NCBI GenBank assembly: GCA_016234185.1
Contig: JACRHA010000113.1
Span: forward strand, 1 to 40,233
DNA: 40,233 nucleotides
Origin: Nitrospirota bacterium
GTDB taxonomy: Bacteria > Nitrospirota > Nitrospiria > JACRHA01
Reading direction: 5' to 3'
Shown: positions 15,704 to 24,852 of the stretch, one piece after another
Layout of the letters: each line of letters opens with the position of its first letter
Numbering within the stretch: the first letter of the stretch is position 1
The notes under the pieces: model-generated
What the model was told of the DNA's origin: nothing
The model's database searches: none
The model's input: the letters and a program-made list of their open reading frames with translations, nothing else
Position numbers and translations under genes: made by a program

Positions 15704-17896
15704 TCATGGCAGCTGAATCCCCTTATCCCCCAGGAGGGGATAGTTTATCCCTTTATAAGAAGGAACAAGGGTTGATATTTCATCCATTATATCTGATACC
15801 GATAGATAATTAAATGGCTCACCCATCTCTATGGCAAGATTACAGAGGATCTGCCACTCGGAAAGGGAATTACCAACCGGCCTGATGGCCTTCTGAAAGC
15901 TCTGTACGCGCCTCCCTGCATTGGTAAATGTCCCATCCTTCTCTGCATGTGTACAGGATGGAAAGACAACATCGGCCATCCTGGCCTTGTCAGAAAGGGT
16001 TATGTCAGAAACAAGCAAAAACTCGATCCCCTCCCTCTTCAGATCTAAGGTATTGTTCGAAGACTGAACTGAAGGCTGGTCTGATCCCATCATAAAAAGG
16101 GCCCTTATCGCCCCATTATTGCCGCCATTTAACATTTCATCAGCTGAGAGCCCCTTTGCCCTCGGAAGACTATATCTCCATGCAGTTTCAAAACGTGCCC
16201 TCGGCCCATCCAGATCAATCCTCACATAGCCAGGGAGATAATCGGGATCAAGCCCCATATCCAGCACACCCTGGGAGTTTGCATGGCCCATCAATAATCC
16301 CAATGATATCCATTGGTCATCACGCTGTTCGCCTGACTGCCCGATAATCCCTGACGCCAGGTCGAACATAGCATGGATCAGACCATCAGGAAGGTTATTA
16401 CCAAGGAGAATCACAGTTCTTCTGCTGCCGGATAGAGCCATCCCGGCCTCATAGACAAGTCTGGCTGAAAAAGAGGCTGCCTCAGCCTCACCCTTTATTT
16501 CCTCTTCTATTTCCTCTTCCTTGGCGCCCTTTAAGATTATCCTCTTGAGCAGTTCAATGGGGAGCATCTCCTCCCCCTCTTTATACTTAAGCCAAGGACT
16601 TGAGTACCTGGTAAGATCAGTCTTCCCATGATGCAGTATTATCAGCCTTGCACCCCTCTTCCTAACAGCCTTCTTTAATCTCAGGTCAAGTACAGGCTGC
16701 TCTCCGCTTATATCAGTACCCACCAGAAAGATAAGGTCTGCCTCATCTAAATGGCTATAGGCAAACCTCCTCAAATCATTCTTCGACGATCCCTCAAATA
16801 ATTTCTCGATGATTGCCCCATTACCCTTTGGCCAATGATCTATGTTATTTGAGCCTACTACCTTCCTCATGAACTTCTGAAAGAGATATGCCTCCTCATT
16901 GGTAAGTGTAGGAGATCCGATCCCTCCAATACTCTCATTCCCATGTTTGAGTGTAATCTCATCCAGTCTTTGTGCGGCATAGGATATCGCCTCGTCCCAT
17001 CCTGCAGGGACAAGTCCGCCATTCCTCTTTATAAGGGGAGAGGTGAGCCTGTCAGGACTGTTGATATGGGTGTAGCCGAACCTCCCCCTGTCGCACAGCC
17101 ATCCATCATCTACATCCGGATTCTCCCTGGAAAGGACCCTCAATATCTCGTGCCTTCTTATTGTCCAGTTAATATTGCACCCGACTGCACAATTGGCGCA
17201 GATCCCCGGCCTATTTTTAAACTCCCATGGCCTCCCGCTGAACCTGAAATGCTTGCTGGTCAGTGCCCCAACAGGGCATATCTCTATGGTATTACCGGAG
17301 AAGATCGAGTTAAATTCCTGGCCGTGCATGACGCCTATCTCGCTTCCTCTTCCTGAATTTATAACCCCTATCTGCGGATGGCCTGCTATCTCATCAGAGA
17401 ACCTTGTGCACCTCATGCACATTATGCATCTCTCCCGATCCAGGAGTATGTATGGCCCAAGCTCTACCGGCTTCTTAAAACCCCACTTATTTATGGTAAA
17501 CCTGCTTACAGCCGGTCCATATTTATAGGTATTATCCTGAAGGGGGCATTCCCCGCCTTTGTCGCATACAGGACAATCGAGAGGGTGATTTGTGAGGAGG
17601 AATTCCAGGACATCTTTCTGACCCTTTCTAGCCGATATCGAATCCGTTGATATGGTCATCCCCTCTTCGACCCTTGTTGTGCAGGCTGTAATAAGTTTAG
17701 CCCGTCCGCCGGTCTCCACAAGGCACATCCTGCAGGCGCCTACCGGATCCATCTTCGGGTGATAGCAGAAATAGGGTATCTCGATCCCGAGCATCCTTGC
17801 GGCCTCAATAACCAGGGTCCCCTCAGGAACAGAGATGGCCTTACCGTCTATAACCAACGAGATGCTCTTAAATTCTCTCTCTCCTGCCCTATCCAT
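15704..17896 (-). CDS. nuoG: NADH-quinone oxidoreductase subunit G
   Basis: 730 residues, a large Fe-S subunit of the peripheral arm of complex I. The N-terminal [2Fe-2S] domain has CYHPKMDPVGACRMCLVETG and TACTTRV. The His-Cys [4Fe-4S] motif is NHPLDCPVCDKGGECPLQDN. A second [4Fe-4S] set is RCIMCMRCTRF with EICPVGAL. A further Cys cluster, GICANCAVGCNINW...GWLCDRGRF, corresponds to the N7-type site found in some bacteria. The rest is a molybdopterin-oxidoreductase-like domain that probably has no cofactor. It is shorter than E. coli NuoG (about 908) and near T. thermophilus Nqo3. The ribosome site is weak (GGAAAAAAG), 21 nt after nuoF. Confidence 0.95.
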   Translation of the reverse strand: MDRAGEREFKSISLVIDGKAISVPEGTLVIEAARMLGIEIPYFCYHPKMDPVGACRMCLVETGGRAKLITACTTRVEEGMTISTDSISARKGQKDVLEFLLTNHPLDCPVCDKGGECPLQDNTYKYGPAVSRFTINKWGFKKPVELGPYILLDRERCIMCMRCTRFSDEIAGHPQIGVINSGRGSEIGVMHGQEFNSIFSGNTIEICPVGALTSKHFRFSGRPWEFKNRPGICANCAVGCNINWTIRRHEILRVLSRENPDVDDGWLCDRGRFGYTHINSPDRLTSPLIKRNGGLVPAGWDEAISYAAQRLDEITLKHGNESIGGIGSPTLTNEEAYLFQKFMRKVVGSNNIDHWPKGNGAIIEKLFEGSSKNDLRRFAYSHLDEADLIFLVGTDISGEQPVLDLRLKKAVRKRGARLIILHHGKTDLTRYSSPWLKYKEGEEMLPIELLKRIILKGAKEEEIEEEIKGEAEAASFSARLVYEAGMALSGSRRTVILLGNNLPDGLIHAMFDLASGIIGQSGEQRDDQWISLGLLMGHANSQGVLDMGLDPDYLPGYVRIDLDGPRARFETAWRYSLPRAKGLSADEMLNGGNNGAIRALFMMGSDQPSVQSSNNTLDLKREGIEFLLVSDITLSDKARMADVVFPSCTHAEKDGTFTNAGRRVQSFQKAIRPVGNSLSEWQILCNLAIEMGEPFNYLSVSDIMDEISTLVPSYKGINYPLLGDKGIQLP

Positions 17897-17917
17897 TTTA
17901 ACTTTTTTCCAGGATCA

Positions 17918-19198
17918 TCAGGCCCTTGCCATTATCCTATCATAAGGACATCCGGCCTCTTTTACATGAAGCCTGTAGTCCTCCCCGAAATGCCTGATCG
18001 AACTGATCACGGGGGCAATCGCGCCATCTGCCAGGGCACAGATAGTCCTCCCTCCAATATTATTTGCCACATCAAGGAGGAGATCGACATCCTCATCCTT
18101 CCCTGCTCCGGCCTCCAGCTTTTTCAAGATCTCATGCATCCAGAATGTCCCTTCACGGCATGGTGTGCACTTACCGCATGACTCATGGAAGAAAAACCTT
18201 GATAGGGTCAATGCAACCTTAACCATGCACCTTGTCTCGTCCATTACTATCACGCCTGCTGTGCCGAGCATTGATCCGGCAGCTGCAAGGGAATCGAAGT
18301 CCATCAGGATATCGACCTGATCCGGGGTCAACATTGCCGCTGAAGCCCCGCCTGGAATGACCGCCTTTAATGCCCTCCCGTTTCTTATCCCGCCGGCCAC
18401 ATCATATATGAGATGTCTGAGAGGTATACCCAATGGGAGTTCATAATTTCCCGGATTATTGATATCTCCACTCATACAATATATCTTTGTGCCTGTGTTT
18501 CTCGGTCTGCCCTGGGATGCAAACCTCTCGTGCCCATTTGTTACGACATATGGTATATTGCATAGGGTCTCAACGTTGTTCACCATTGTCGGCTTTCCAT
18601 AGAGACCATAGAAGGCAGGAAATGGCGGTTTTACCCTTGGCATCCCTCTTTTCCCTTCGAGAGACTCTATGAGTGCGGTCTCCTCACCACATATATATGC
18701 GCCTGCGCCACGATGAATAAAGACATCCAGGTCAAAGCCGGAACTGCGGATATCCTTTCCAAGGAGACCCCTTTTGTAGGCCTCCCTTATCGCCTTCTCT
18801 AAAATCCTAAAGGCATATACAAGCTCACCCCTTATATAGATATAAGACACTGCGGCCCCTATGGCATATGAGGCAAGGATGATCCCCTCGATAAGGAGGT
18901 GGGGATTAAACTCCATCAACTCCCTGTCCTTAAAGCTCCCCGGCTCCGACTCATCAGCATTGCAGCAGAGATATTTCCGGATCCCCTTCCCCTTCGGGAT
19001 AAAATCCCACTTAGCGCCTGTCGGAAAACCCGCCCCGCCGCGGCCCCTCAAGCCTGACCTCTTTACAATATCGATTATCTCATCAGGCTTTAATAGCCTT
19101 AAACCCTTGTCAAGGGACTGATACCCGCCCCTTCCGATATATACATCAATATCCTTCAGGTCAGGGACAGATCTATCTTTAAAGAGGATAAGCTCCAT
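17918..19198 (-). CDS. nuoF: NADH-quinone oxidoreductase subunit F (NADH/FMN site)
   Basis: 426 residues forming the NADH-binding, FMN-containing flavoprotein that starts electron transfer. Visible are the Gly-rich FMN/NADH motif RGRGGAGFPTGAKW, CNADESEPGSFKDRELM, GAGAYICGEETALIESLEGK and the N3 cluster motif ESCGKCTPCREG. Its start overlaps the nuoCD stop by one base (TGATG). NuoF normally pairs with NuoE (thioredoxin-like [2Fe-2S] subunit). No nuoE exists between nuoCD and nuoF, where it usually lies, nor anywhere in the window. Confidence 0.96.
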   Translation of the reverse strand: MELILFKDRSVPDLKDIDVYIGRGGYQSLDKGLRLLKPDEIIDIVKRSGLRGRGGAGFPTGAKWDFIPKGKGIRKYLCCNADESEPGSFKDRELMEFNPHLLIEGIILASYAIGAAVSYIYIRGELVYAFRILEKAIREAYKRGLLGKDIRSSGFDLDVFIHRGAGAYICGEETALIESLEGKRGMPRVKPPFPAFYGLYGKPTMVNNVETLCNIPYVVTNGHERFASQGRPRNTGTKIYCMSGDINNPGNYELPLGIPLRHLIYDVAGGIRNGRALKAVIPGGASAAMLTPDQVDILMDFDSLAAAGSMLGTAGVIVMDETRCMVKVALTLSRFFFHESCGKCTPCREGTFWMHEILKKLEAGAGKDEDVDLLLDVANNIGGRTICALADGAIAPVISSIRHFGEDYRLHVKEAGCPYDRIMARA

Positions 19199-21051
19199 CA
19201 GCGGTCTACCTCGCCCAATACAGGATCAAAACTTCCGATTATTGCAATCAGATCAGCAATCATAAACCCCTCTGAGACCCTGGATATGGCCTGGAGATTG
19301 GCGAAGGATGCCCCTCTGATCCGTACACGATAAGGCTTTCCACTCCCATCACTTACAACATAGTAGCCAACCTCACCCCTTGGGCTCTCGATACTGGAAT
19401 ATGCCTCCCCTTTTGGTACAGGAAATCCGGCGCTGCTTATCAGAAAGTGGTGTATAACTGCCTCCATGCTTCTTGCAAGCTCCTTCTTTGGAGGAGTGAG
19501 TATCTTCCTGTCCTGACTCCTGCAAGGCCCATCAGGGAGGGCGGCTAATGCCTGTCTTATAATACTTAGGCTCTGCCTCATCTCCTCAATCCTCACCACG
19601 TATCTGTCAAAGACATCCCCCTTTTCACCAAGGGGGACAGTAAAGTCAAAATGGTCATAGCAGGAATAGGGCGCTGCCTTACGGACATCCCAATTAACAC
19701 CGGACGCCCTCAGGGAAGGACCTGAGACCGAATAGTTGATGGCATCTTCCGGACTTAGCATCCCTATCCCCTTTGCCCTCTTTATCCAGATCGGATTATT
19801 CGTCAGCAGCTCCTCAAATTCATCTATCTTCGAGGAGAAACGGTCTATGAATGCGGTCACTTTTTCTTTAAAGCCCTCTTGTAGATCATACCTTAGGCCG
19901 CCAATATTTATATAACTCGTCATCATCCTTACACCGGATATATATTCAAATATATCCTGTATCAGCTCCCGCTCATTGAAGCAATAGAAAAAGAGGCTCA
20001 TTACGCCGACATCAAGACCCTGGGCTGCAAGGTAGACAAGATGGCTTGCTATCCTGCTCAGCTCACAAAGTATCACCCTGGCATACTGAGCCCTCAATGG
20101 TATATCGATATCCATAAGCTTCTCTACAGCAAGGCAGTAGGCCAAATTATTAGAAAGGGGCGTAAGGTAATCAACCCTGTCAGTAAGGGTAAGTGCCTTC
20201 TGGTATGTAAGCTGCTCGCAGTTCTTCTCTATCCCTGTATGGAGATAGCCTATAATAGGCATCACCTTCTTGATCCTCTCACCATCAAGGTCCAGCACAA
20301 GCCTTAAAAGACCATGGGTGCTCGGATGCTGGGGCCCCAGATTCAGTATTATCCTCCGCTCACCCGAATCCATCCTGATAGGCTCATCTCCCTTGATTGT
20401 CGATAGCCTTGTGCCGCCGCCCAGGTTGAGCATCAATGCTGCATAGATCTCATCATCCCCGATTGACAGTTCCTTGATGTCAACCTCCTGAGGGTCGATC
20501 GTATCCTTGTTCGCTGTAAAGACTACCTCCTCTCCGCCTATAGGGTAGTCTTTTCTTAAGGGATGCCCCTTCCACGCTGATGGCATAAGGATCCGTCTTA
20601 GGTCCGGATGGTTTTTAAACTTTATCCCGAACATATCATAGACCTCGCGCTCAAACCAGTCTGCACCCTTCCACACACCGGTCACGGATTCAAGCTCGAG
20701 GTCTTTATCATCTATATAAACCTTAAGGAATACCCTGCAGCCTCGCGGAATCGAATAGAGGTTATATATAATCTCAAACCTCTCCCTTCTTTCCGGATGC
20801 CCGGGTATAGGGCGTAACCCGCCGCCTGAAGGGTTATAGAAAGCCCCAAGGCTCGCCCTCATATTAAGGTAATCTACGCAGGTTATATCTGATAAGAAGT
20901 TATAGTTTTGGGAGGGATCGTTCTTCAGAAATTCGGCTATTCCAGGGATCTTATCTTTGGGGACTATTATAACATCCAGGCCCCCTGAACTATTCTCGTG
21001 TGCCGCCCCGGGGAACCTCTCCATAATCGCCCCTGCATCTGGAATAGCCAT
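19198..21051 (-). CDS. nuoCD: NADH-quinone oxidoreductase fused subunits C/D
   Basis: 617 residues. The NuoC-like 30-kDa domain (about 1-190, WFEREVYDMFGIKFKNHPDLRRILMPSAWKGHPLRKDYP) is joined through a short linker to the NuoD/49-kDa domain (about 230-617). The latter has LNLGPQHPSTHGLLRLVLDLDGE, GYLHTGIEKNCE, and the C-terminal ESPRGEVGYYVVSDGSGKPYRVRIR. The NuoD part borders the quinone pocket with NuoB. C/D fusion is known from enterobacteria and several other groups, and no internal stop or start suggests separate genes here. It sits 16 nt after nuoB, with an AAAGGTG ribosome site. Confidence 0.95.
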   Translation of the reverse strand: MAIPDAGAIMERFPGAAHENSSGGLDVIIVPKDKIPGIAEFLKNDPSQNYNFLSDITCVDYLNMRASLGAFYNPSGGGLRPIPGHPERRERFEIIYNLYSIPRGCRVFLKVYIDDKDLELESVTGVWKGADWFEREVYDMFGIKFKNHPDLRRILMPSAWKGHPLRKDYPIGGEEVVFTANKDTIDPQEVDIKELSIGDDEIYAALMLNLGGGTRLSTIKGDEPIRMDSGERRIILNLGPQHPSTHGLLRLVLDLDGERIKKVMPIIGYLHTGIEKNCEQLTYQKALTLTDRVDYLTPLSNNLAYCLAVEKLMDIDIPLRAQYARVILCELSRIASHLVYLAAQGLDVGVMSLFFYCFNERELIQDIFEYISGVRMMTSYINIGGLRYDLQEGFKEKVTAFIDRFSSKIDEFEELLTNNPIWIKRAKGIGMLSPEDAINYSVSGPSLRASGVNWDVRKAAPYSCYDHFDFTVPLGEKGDVFDRYVVRIEEMRQSLSIIRQALAALPDGPCRSQDRKILTPPKKELARSMEAVIHHFLISSAGFPVPKGEAYSSIESPRGEVGYYVVSDGSGKPYRVRIRGASFANLQAISRVSEGFMIADLIAIIGSFDPVLGEVDR

Positions 21052-21067
21052 ATAATTACACCTTTAA

Positions 21068-21550
21068 TTACGCCTCCCCCGATATCCTGCCTTCAATCTT
21101 TTCCTGAAGCTTCAGAATCCCGTAGATCAGGGCATCAGGAGACGGCGGACATCCGGGTACATATACATCGACAGGGACTATCTTATCAACCCCCTGGACT
21201 ATGGCGTAGTTGTTGAACACCCCGCCGCAGGATGCACATGCCCCCATGGCAATCACCCACTTCGGCTCAGGCATCTGATCGTAAAGTTTCTTGAGCACCG
21301 GGGCCATCTTCATAGAGACCCTACCTGACACGATCATTAAATCTGCCTGCCTTGGTGAGGAACGGAATACCTCAGCGCCAAACCTGGCTATGTCATATCG
21401 CGAGGCAACCATAGCCATCATCTCAATCGCACAGCAGGCAAGGCCGAATGTAAACGGCCATAGGGAGGATTTCTCGGCCCATCTTTTGACCCTTTCCAGC
21501 AGGTCGGGATCAATCATCTTCTTCCCGGCCTCCTCCGGCAGATTCTTCAC
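21068..21550 (-). CDS. nuoB: NADH-quinone oxidoreductase subunit B (cluster N2)
   Basis: 160 residues carrying the N2 [4Fe-4S] cluster that reduces quinone. The four Cys ligands are visible: the adjacent pair in [14 protein letters not shown], one in MGACASCGG and one in [15 protein letters not shown]. The start is GTG at 21550 behind GGGGATGATCAA. The only nearby ATG gives a three-codon peptide overlapping the peroxiredoxin stop. It is the first nuo gene here, directly behind a peroxiredoxin where nuoA would normally be. Confidence 0.95.
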   Translation of the reverse strand: MKNLPEEAGKKMIDPDLLERVKRWAEKSSLWPFTFGLACCAIEMMAMVASRYDIARFGAEVFRSSPRQADLMIVSGRVSMKMAPVLKKLYDQMPEPKWVIAMGACASCGGVFNNYAIVQGVDKIVPVDVYVPGCPPSPDALIYGILKLQEKIEGRISGEA

Positions 21551-21554
21551 TTGA

Positions 21555-22028
21555 TCATCCCCTTTTTAACTCTCCTAATACCTTCAATATCTCTTCATTA
21601 TCCCTCTGGGTCTTAATATCTTGCACCTTGTAGAAACGTATCTTCCCCTCCTTATCCACAATCACCGTAGCCCTCTTCGATATATTAGGTTTCTCAAGAT
21701 AGAGACCATAGCTCTTGCATGCCTCCCTGTTCATATCACTTAACAGGGTATGCTTTAGACCAAGAGACTCTTTCCATGCCTTATGAGACCAGGTAGAGTC
21801 AACACTGATCCCCAAAACAGCTGTATCATTATCCTCAAACCTCGACAGATCCCTGGTAAAACAGATATTCTCTTTGGTGCATACCGGGCTCCAATCAAGA
21901 GGATAAAATGCAAGAACCATGTTCTTCTTCCCTTTGAAACTGCTAAGTGTAACTTCCTTCTCATCCTGATCCTTAAGTGTGAAATCGGGCGCTTGGTCCC
22001 CAACCTTCAGTTCATTCATTGTTATCAT
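21555..22028 (-). CDS. peroxiredoxin, AhpE/Bcp-like thiol peroxidase
   Basis: 157 residues with a thioredoxin fold, reducing H2O2 or organic peroxides in the cytoplasm. The catalytic motif is [21 protein letters not shown] holds the peroxidatic Cys, and a second Cys six residues on could be resolving, which differs from the five-residue spacing usual in Bcp. The ATG at 22028 is preceded by GGAGGAAACC; the TTG used by the ORF track begins upstream of that site and is less likely. It is separated by only 4 nt from nuoB, so peroxide defence appears built into the nuo transcript. Confidence 0.92.
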   Translation of the reverse strand: MITMNELKVGDQAPDFTLKDQDEKEVTLSSFKGKKNMVLAFYPLDWSPVCTKENICFTRDLSRFEDNDTAVLGISVDSTWSHKAWKESLGLKHTLLSDMNREACKSYGLYLEKPNISKRATVIVDKEGKIRFYKVQDIKTQRDNEEILKVLGELKRG

Positions 22029-22053
22029 GGTTTCCTCCGACAATACTCTAAAG

Positions 22054-22527
22054 TTAAACCCCTACTGCCTTCTTAAGCTTTCCAGGAATAGCTGCTCTCT
22101 TTTGGTCAGTATCGATTTCGCTTGTTATCTCCCTCATCTCGTTAACGCACCACTTTCTGATATACTTAACAAAGGGGAAATACTCAGGGTAGATCTCGAT
22201 GTAGTAATGTCCATTCCAATCCAGACTGCTTAAGGCCTTTTTACCCCTAATAACCTCACCGGTAGATATAATCTCCACTTGAAACAGATCACCGTTAAAT
22301 ATCAGGTCAATAATGGACCTCTCCCCGATATTCTCCGTCCAACCTATCTTTCTTGCCAGGTCTGCTGCGACCTTGGCAAGCTCCAAAAAGACCATCTTCG
22401 GGTTCTTGGATGCCATGGCCATAAGACAATAAGAGAATAGCCAGCATACCTTTCCGATCTTCTCTGATCGTTTTAGCGTCCCTATCCTCTCAAGTTTTAA
22501 TCCAATCTCTCTATTGGCATGTCTCAA
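22054..22527 (-). CDS. uncharacterised protein, 157 residues
   Basis: I do not recognise this protein. It starts at TTG 22527 with a good AAGGAGAGG site, 17 nt after the SDR gene. The N-terminal half is helical with a weakly hydrophobic stretch ([19 protein letters not shown]). The middle is beta-like ([20 protein letters not shown]). The end is aromatic-rich ([23 protein letters not shown]) followed by a charged tail. There are no signal peptide and no metal motif. Tight spacing on both sides places it in the SDR-peroxiredoxin-nuo transcript. Confidence 0.75.
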   Translation of the reverse strand: MRHANREIGLKLERIGTLKRSEKIGKVCWLFSYCLMAMASKNPKMVFLELAKVAADLARKIGWTENIGERSIIDLIFNGDLFQVEIISTGEVIRGKKALSSLDWNGHYYIEIYPEYFPFVKYIRKWCVNEMREITSEIDTDQKRAAIPGKLKKAVGV

Positions 22528-22544
22528 TTCTTTAGCCCTCTCCT

Positions 22545-23294
22545 TTAAGACATCACATATCCGCCGGACACAGGAAAATAGCTTCCTGTTATGAAAGAGG
22601 CAAGATCGGATGCCAGAAATAAAACCGTCCCGGCTATGTCGTCCGGTGTTGCAAGCCGCCTCATTGGTGTCCCTATGGCAACTGCATTTCTTAAAGACTC
22701 CTCTATCCGCATCGTCCCTTCCGTCAGTGTCATCCCGGGAGAGACCATATTCACGCAGATCCCATGGGGGCCAAGTTCAAGCGCAATGGTCCTCGTAAAC
22801 CCTATAAGCGCTGATTTTGCAGCGGTATATGCCAATGCCCCTGCAACGGGCTTATCAACAAGGACGCTTACTATATTGATGATCTTCCCGGACCCCCTCT
22901 CCATCATTTTGGGAACAACAGCCTGGACACAGTTAAATGCGGCCTTCAGGGAACGATCAATCTGATCCTGGCATTCCTCCCATGTCAGATCGAGGAACGA
23001 CTTGGAAGGCATGGGCCGAAATGCATTATTTACAAGGATGTCAACCTGCCCAAATTCCTTTATTGCAGCCCTTACAAGCCTTTCTGCATCCTGCTGCTCT
23101 GTCACATCTGCCTGGAAGACAATGGCATTACCGCCTTTTCCCTTTATTTCTTTCACGACCTCCTCTGCCATTTCAACACCGGTAAGATAATTTACAACAA
23201 CCGATGCCTTCTCCCTCGACAAGGCCTTCGCTGTTGCAGCCCCTATCCCCCTGCTGGATCCAGTAACAATCGCCACCCTGCCTGACAGATCCAC
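22545..23294 (-). CDS. short-chain dehydrogenase/reductase, FabG-like
   Basis: 249 residues, classical SDR. It has the cofactor motif TGSSRGIGAATAKAL, NNAFRPMPSK in place of the usual NNAG, catalytic YTAAKSALIGFTR (YxxxK), and GICVNMVSPGMT. Such proteins reduce 3-oxoacyl-ACP or related carbonyls with NAD(P)H; substrate is uncertain. The altered NNAF (usual NNAG) and lack of fatty-acid-synthesis neighbours argue against calling it FabG itself. The start is GTG at 23294, overlapping the stop of a 19-codon ORF by one base (TAGTG) with AAGGAG upstream. Confidence 0.9.
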   Translation of the reverse strand: MDLSGRVAIVTGSSRGIGAATAKALSREKASVVVNYLTGVEMAEEVVKEIKGKGGNAIVFQADVTEQQDAERLVRAAIKEFGQVDILVNNAFRPMPSKSFLDLTWEECQDQIDRSLKAAFNCVQAVVPKMMERGSGKIINIVSVLVDKPVAGALAYTAAKSALIGFTRTIALELGPHGICVNMVSPGMTLTEGTMRIEESLRNAVAIGTPMRRLATPDDIAGTVLFLASDLASFITGSYFPVSGGYVMS

Positions 23295-23353
23295 TATCTC
23301 TTCTCCTTCTGCTGCTGTTCCACAATTACATCCTCTTTGCTTATTTCTGCCAT
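23294..23353 (-). CDS. candidate 19-residue microprotein
   Basis: A reading frame of 19 codons (MAEISKEDVIVEQQQKEKR) with a good ribosome site (GGGAGAAGATA) and a stop that overlaps the SDR start. It may be a leader for translational coupling rather than a functional peptide. Too short for the ORF track, and there is no homology that I know of. Confidence 0.4.
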   Translation of the reverse strand: MAEISKEDVIVEQQQKEKR

Positions 23354-23356
23354 TAT

Positions 23357-23530
23357 CTATCTTCTCCCGGTATCAGTCCTTCCCTCTTTTTCATCCTTTA
23401 TCTTTCTTTCCAGGGCCTCACCCCTTATTTTCGCCTCGCAATTGTCACAAATGATCTTTTCCGATGGTTTTCCGCAGACGCTGCATGTCTTGGCCCTCTT
23501 CTTTGCGTCATCCTCCTTAACCTTTACCAT
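23357..23530 (-). CDS. small zinc-ribbon protein, 57 residues
   Basis: Missed by the ORF track because it is short. It reads MVKVKEDDAKKRAKTCSVCG..., with a two-pair metal site: CSVC (C16/C19) and CDNC (C28/C31). A Lys/Glu-rich helical tail follows. It begins 7 nt inside the end of the ureohydrolase gene behind a GGGGAGGAG site. The zinc-ribbon pattern is clear. Its function is unknown, and small proteins of this type often bind nucleic acid or partner proteins. Confidence 0.78.
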   Translation of the reverse strand: MVKVKEDDAKKRAKTCSVCGKPSEKIICDNCEAKIRGEALERKIKDEKEGRTDTGRR

Positions 23531-24462
23531 AGACCATCTCCTCCCCTCTTGTTCATTGATAGGACCTTCTTCCTATGAACCATCCCAAATATCTCTTTTA
23601 TTATCCTTAGCGCTGCAAAACTTGTGATATCGTTGACATCGAGCGGCGGTGAGACCTCAACGAGATCTGCGGCTACTATATTCAGCCTGTCAAGTCCCCT
23701 GATAAAGGTAACCAGATCTAAGGTTGAGATACCTCCTGCCTCCGGGATTCCTGTCCCCGGTGCATATGCCGGATCAAGGACATCTATATCAATTGAAAGA
23801 TAGATATTGTCGATCCCTTCAAACCTTCTTACAACCTCCCTTGCTACATCCTTCATCCCTCTCTCCATGATCATATCCGGCGTGTAGGTCTTTATACTAT
23901 GCTTTTCAATAAACCTCAAAGGCTCGATTTCAAAGGACCTTGTCCCAACGAGCAGGATATTCTCAGGCCTGATATTTTGATTATCAAGGGCCCTTCTCAG
24001 GGGACACGCATGGGAGAAGGGTGATCCATCAAATGTATCGCTAAGATCAGTATGGGCATCCAGATAAATTATTCCTATAGACCCTCTTGAAAGCTTAGAC
24101 AGGAGATTGAAAATGGGTATAGAGACGGAATGATCCCCCCCTATGGTAAGGAGGAAGGACTTTAATAGCTTATCTGACAAACATTCATCAATCCTCTGAA
24201 AGGTCGTGTTGAACAATGGATCAACCTGGATATCACCAAAGTCCTTTACAAGAAGCTCCAGTACTTCACCCGTATCAAGGACAGGAGGGACAAATCCCGA
24301 TATCTCACGAATCCTTTTTGGAGCAAGGGCCGCACCCCTCCTGCAGCATACAGAGTTATCATATGGGACCCCTACTATAGCAACATCATGCAGTCTCTCG
24401 TCCGTATTTGCCAAAGTCAAACCGGCCCAGATGCCTCTCCCCTCTTTATTATCAACCCCCAT
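23524..24462 (-). CDS. ureohydrolase, agmatinase/arginase family (speB-like)
   Basis: 312 residues. The dinuclear Mn site is complete: GGDHSVSIP, DAHTDLSD and SIDIDVLDPAYAPGTGIPEAGG. These enzymes hydrolyse guanidino compounds; agmatinase yields putrescine and urea. Members of this clade also act on guanidine, guanidinobutyrate and other substrates, so speB is only a likely name. It is the first gene of the long transcript that continues into SDR, peroxiredoxin and nuo genes. The upstream region contains a promoter, a structured leader and an intrinsic terminator 42 nt before the ATG, implying conditional read-through. Confidence 0.88.
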   Translation of the reverse strand: MGVDNKEGRGIWAGLTLANTDERLHDVAIVGVPYDNSVCCRRGAALAPKRIREISGFVPPVLDTGEVLELLVKDFGDIQVDPLFNTTFQRIDECLSDKLLKSFLLTIGGDHSVSIPIFNLLSKLSRGSIGIIYLDAHTDLSDTFDGSPFSHACPLRRALDNQNIRPENILLVGTRSFEIEPLRFIEKHSIKTYTPDMIMERGMKDVAREVVRRFEGIDNIYLSIDIDVLDPAYAPGTGIPEAGGISTLDLVTFIRGLDRLNIVAADLVEVSPPLDVNDITSFAALRIIKEIFGMVHRKKVLSMNKRGGDGLW

Positions 24463-24503
24463 GTCTATCTCTTTCTTATTCCTCTTCCTTATTCCAAGGT
24501 TCT

Positions 24504-24540
24504 AAAAAAATGGCCGGCATCGAATGACTCACGCCGGCCA
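24504..24540 (-). terminator. rho-independent terminator in the leader of the speB-like gene
   Basis: On the minus strand an 8-bp stem TGGCCGGC/GCCGGCCA with a 14-nt loop is followed by seven T residues. It lies between the predicted promoter and the coding start, so it would act as an attenuator rather than as an end-of-gene terminator. Confidence 0.88.
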
Positions 24541-24851
24541 ATGAGATCTCGATATTCTATCTCTTGCCTTCTTCTTCTCCTCACAAACAGAGTGAAAACC
24601 CTCTCCCCGATCCATATATCCTTTCAATAGAGATAGAACTTAATCCACAAAACTACCTTTACCTTAGCGTCATCTATGCTAATTACTCAAAGCCGCCTCA
24701 TAGACCAGGCGGTACCACTTATGATCTCCTTGGTCCAGGAAATTACTCTAAGGCGGCTTTACCCTTGGGCCTCTGGGCCTAAATACCCATACGAGTCAAA
24801 ATAAAATTTAGAGATTTGTACCTTCCCTGATATTGCTACTTACTTGATTTC
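24541..24851 (-). promoter_or_regulatory. long structured leader upstream of the speB-like gene
   Basis: No gene lies in this stretch. In the RNA (minus strand) AGGCGGC (complement of 24692-24698) can pair either with CCGCCT (complement of 24707-24712), making a tight hairpin, or with GCCGCCT (complement of 24751-24757), making a larger one. The two are mutually exclusive. A further hairpin TTAGC/GCTAA lies at about 24664-24682, and a GGCC...GGCC hairpin near 24768-24779. The direct repeat AGTAATT flanks the module. With the terminator downstream, this is arranged like a riboswitch or attenuator, but it matches no class I can name. A GTGGTACCGCC string recalls T-box elements, but the rest of a T-box is not evident. 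Confidence 0.55.
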
Positions 24852-24852
24852 A

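Noticed and set aside
24690-24760. T-box riboswitch call based on GTGGTACCGCC
   Set aside because: Only the T-box-like string is present. A stem I with a specifier loop was not found, and the downstream gene is not an aminoacyl-tRNA synthetase or amino acid gene of the usual kind. It is kept as an unclassified leader.
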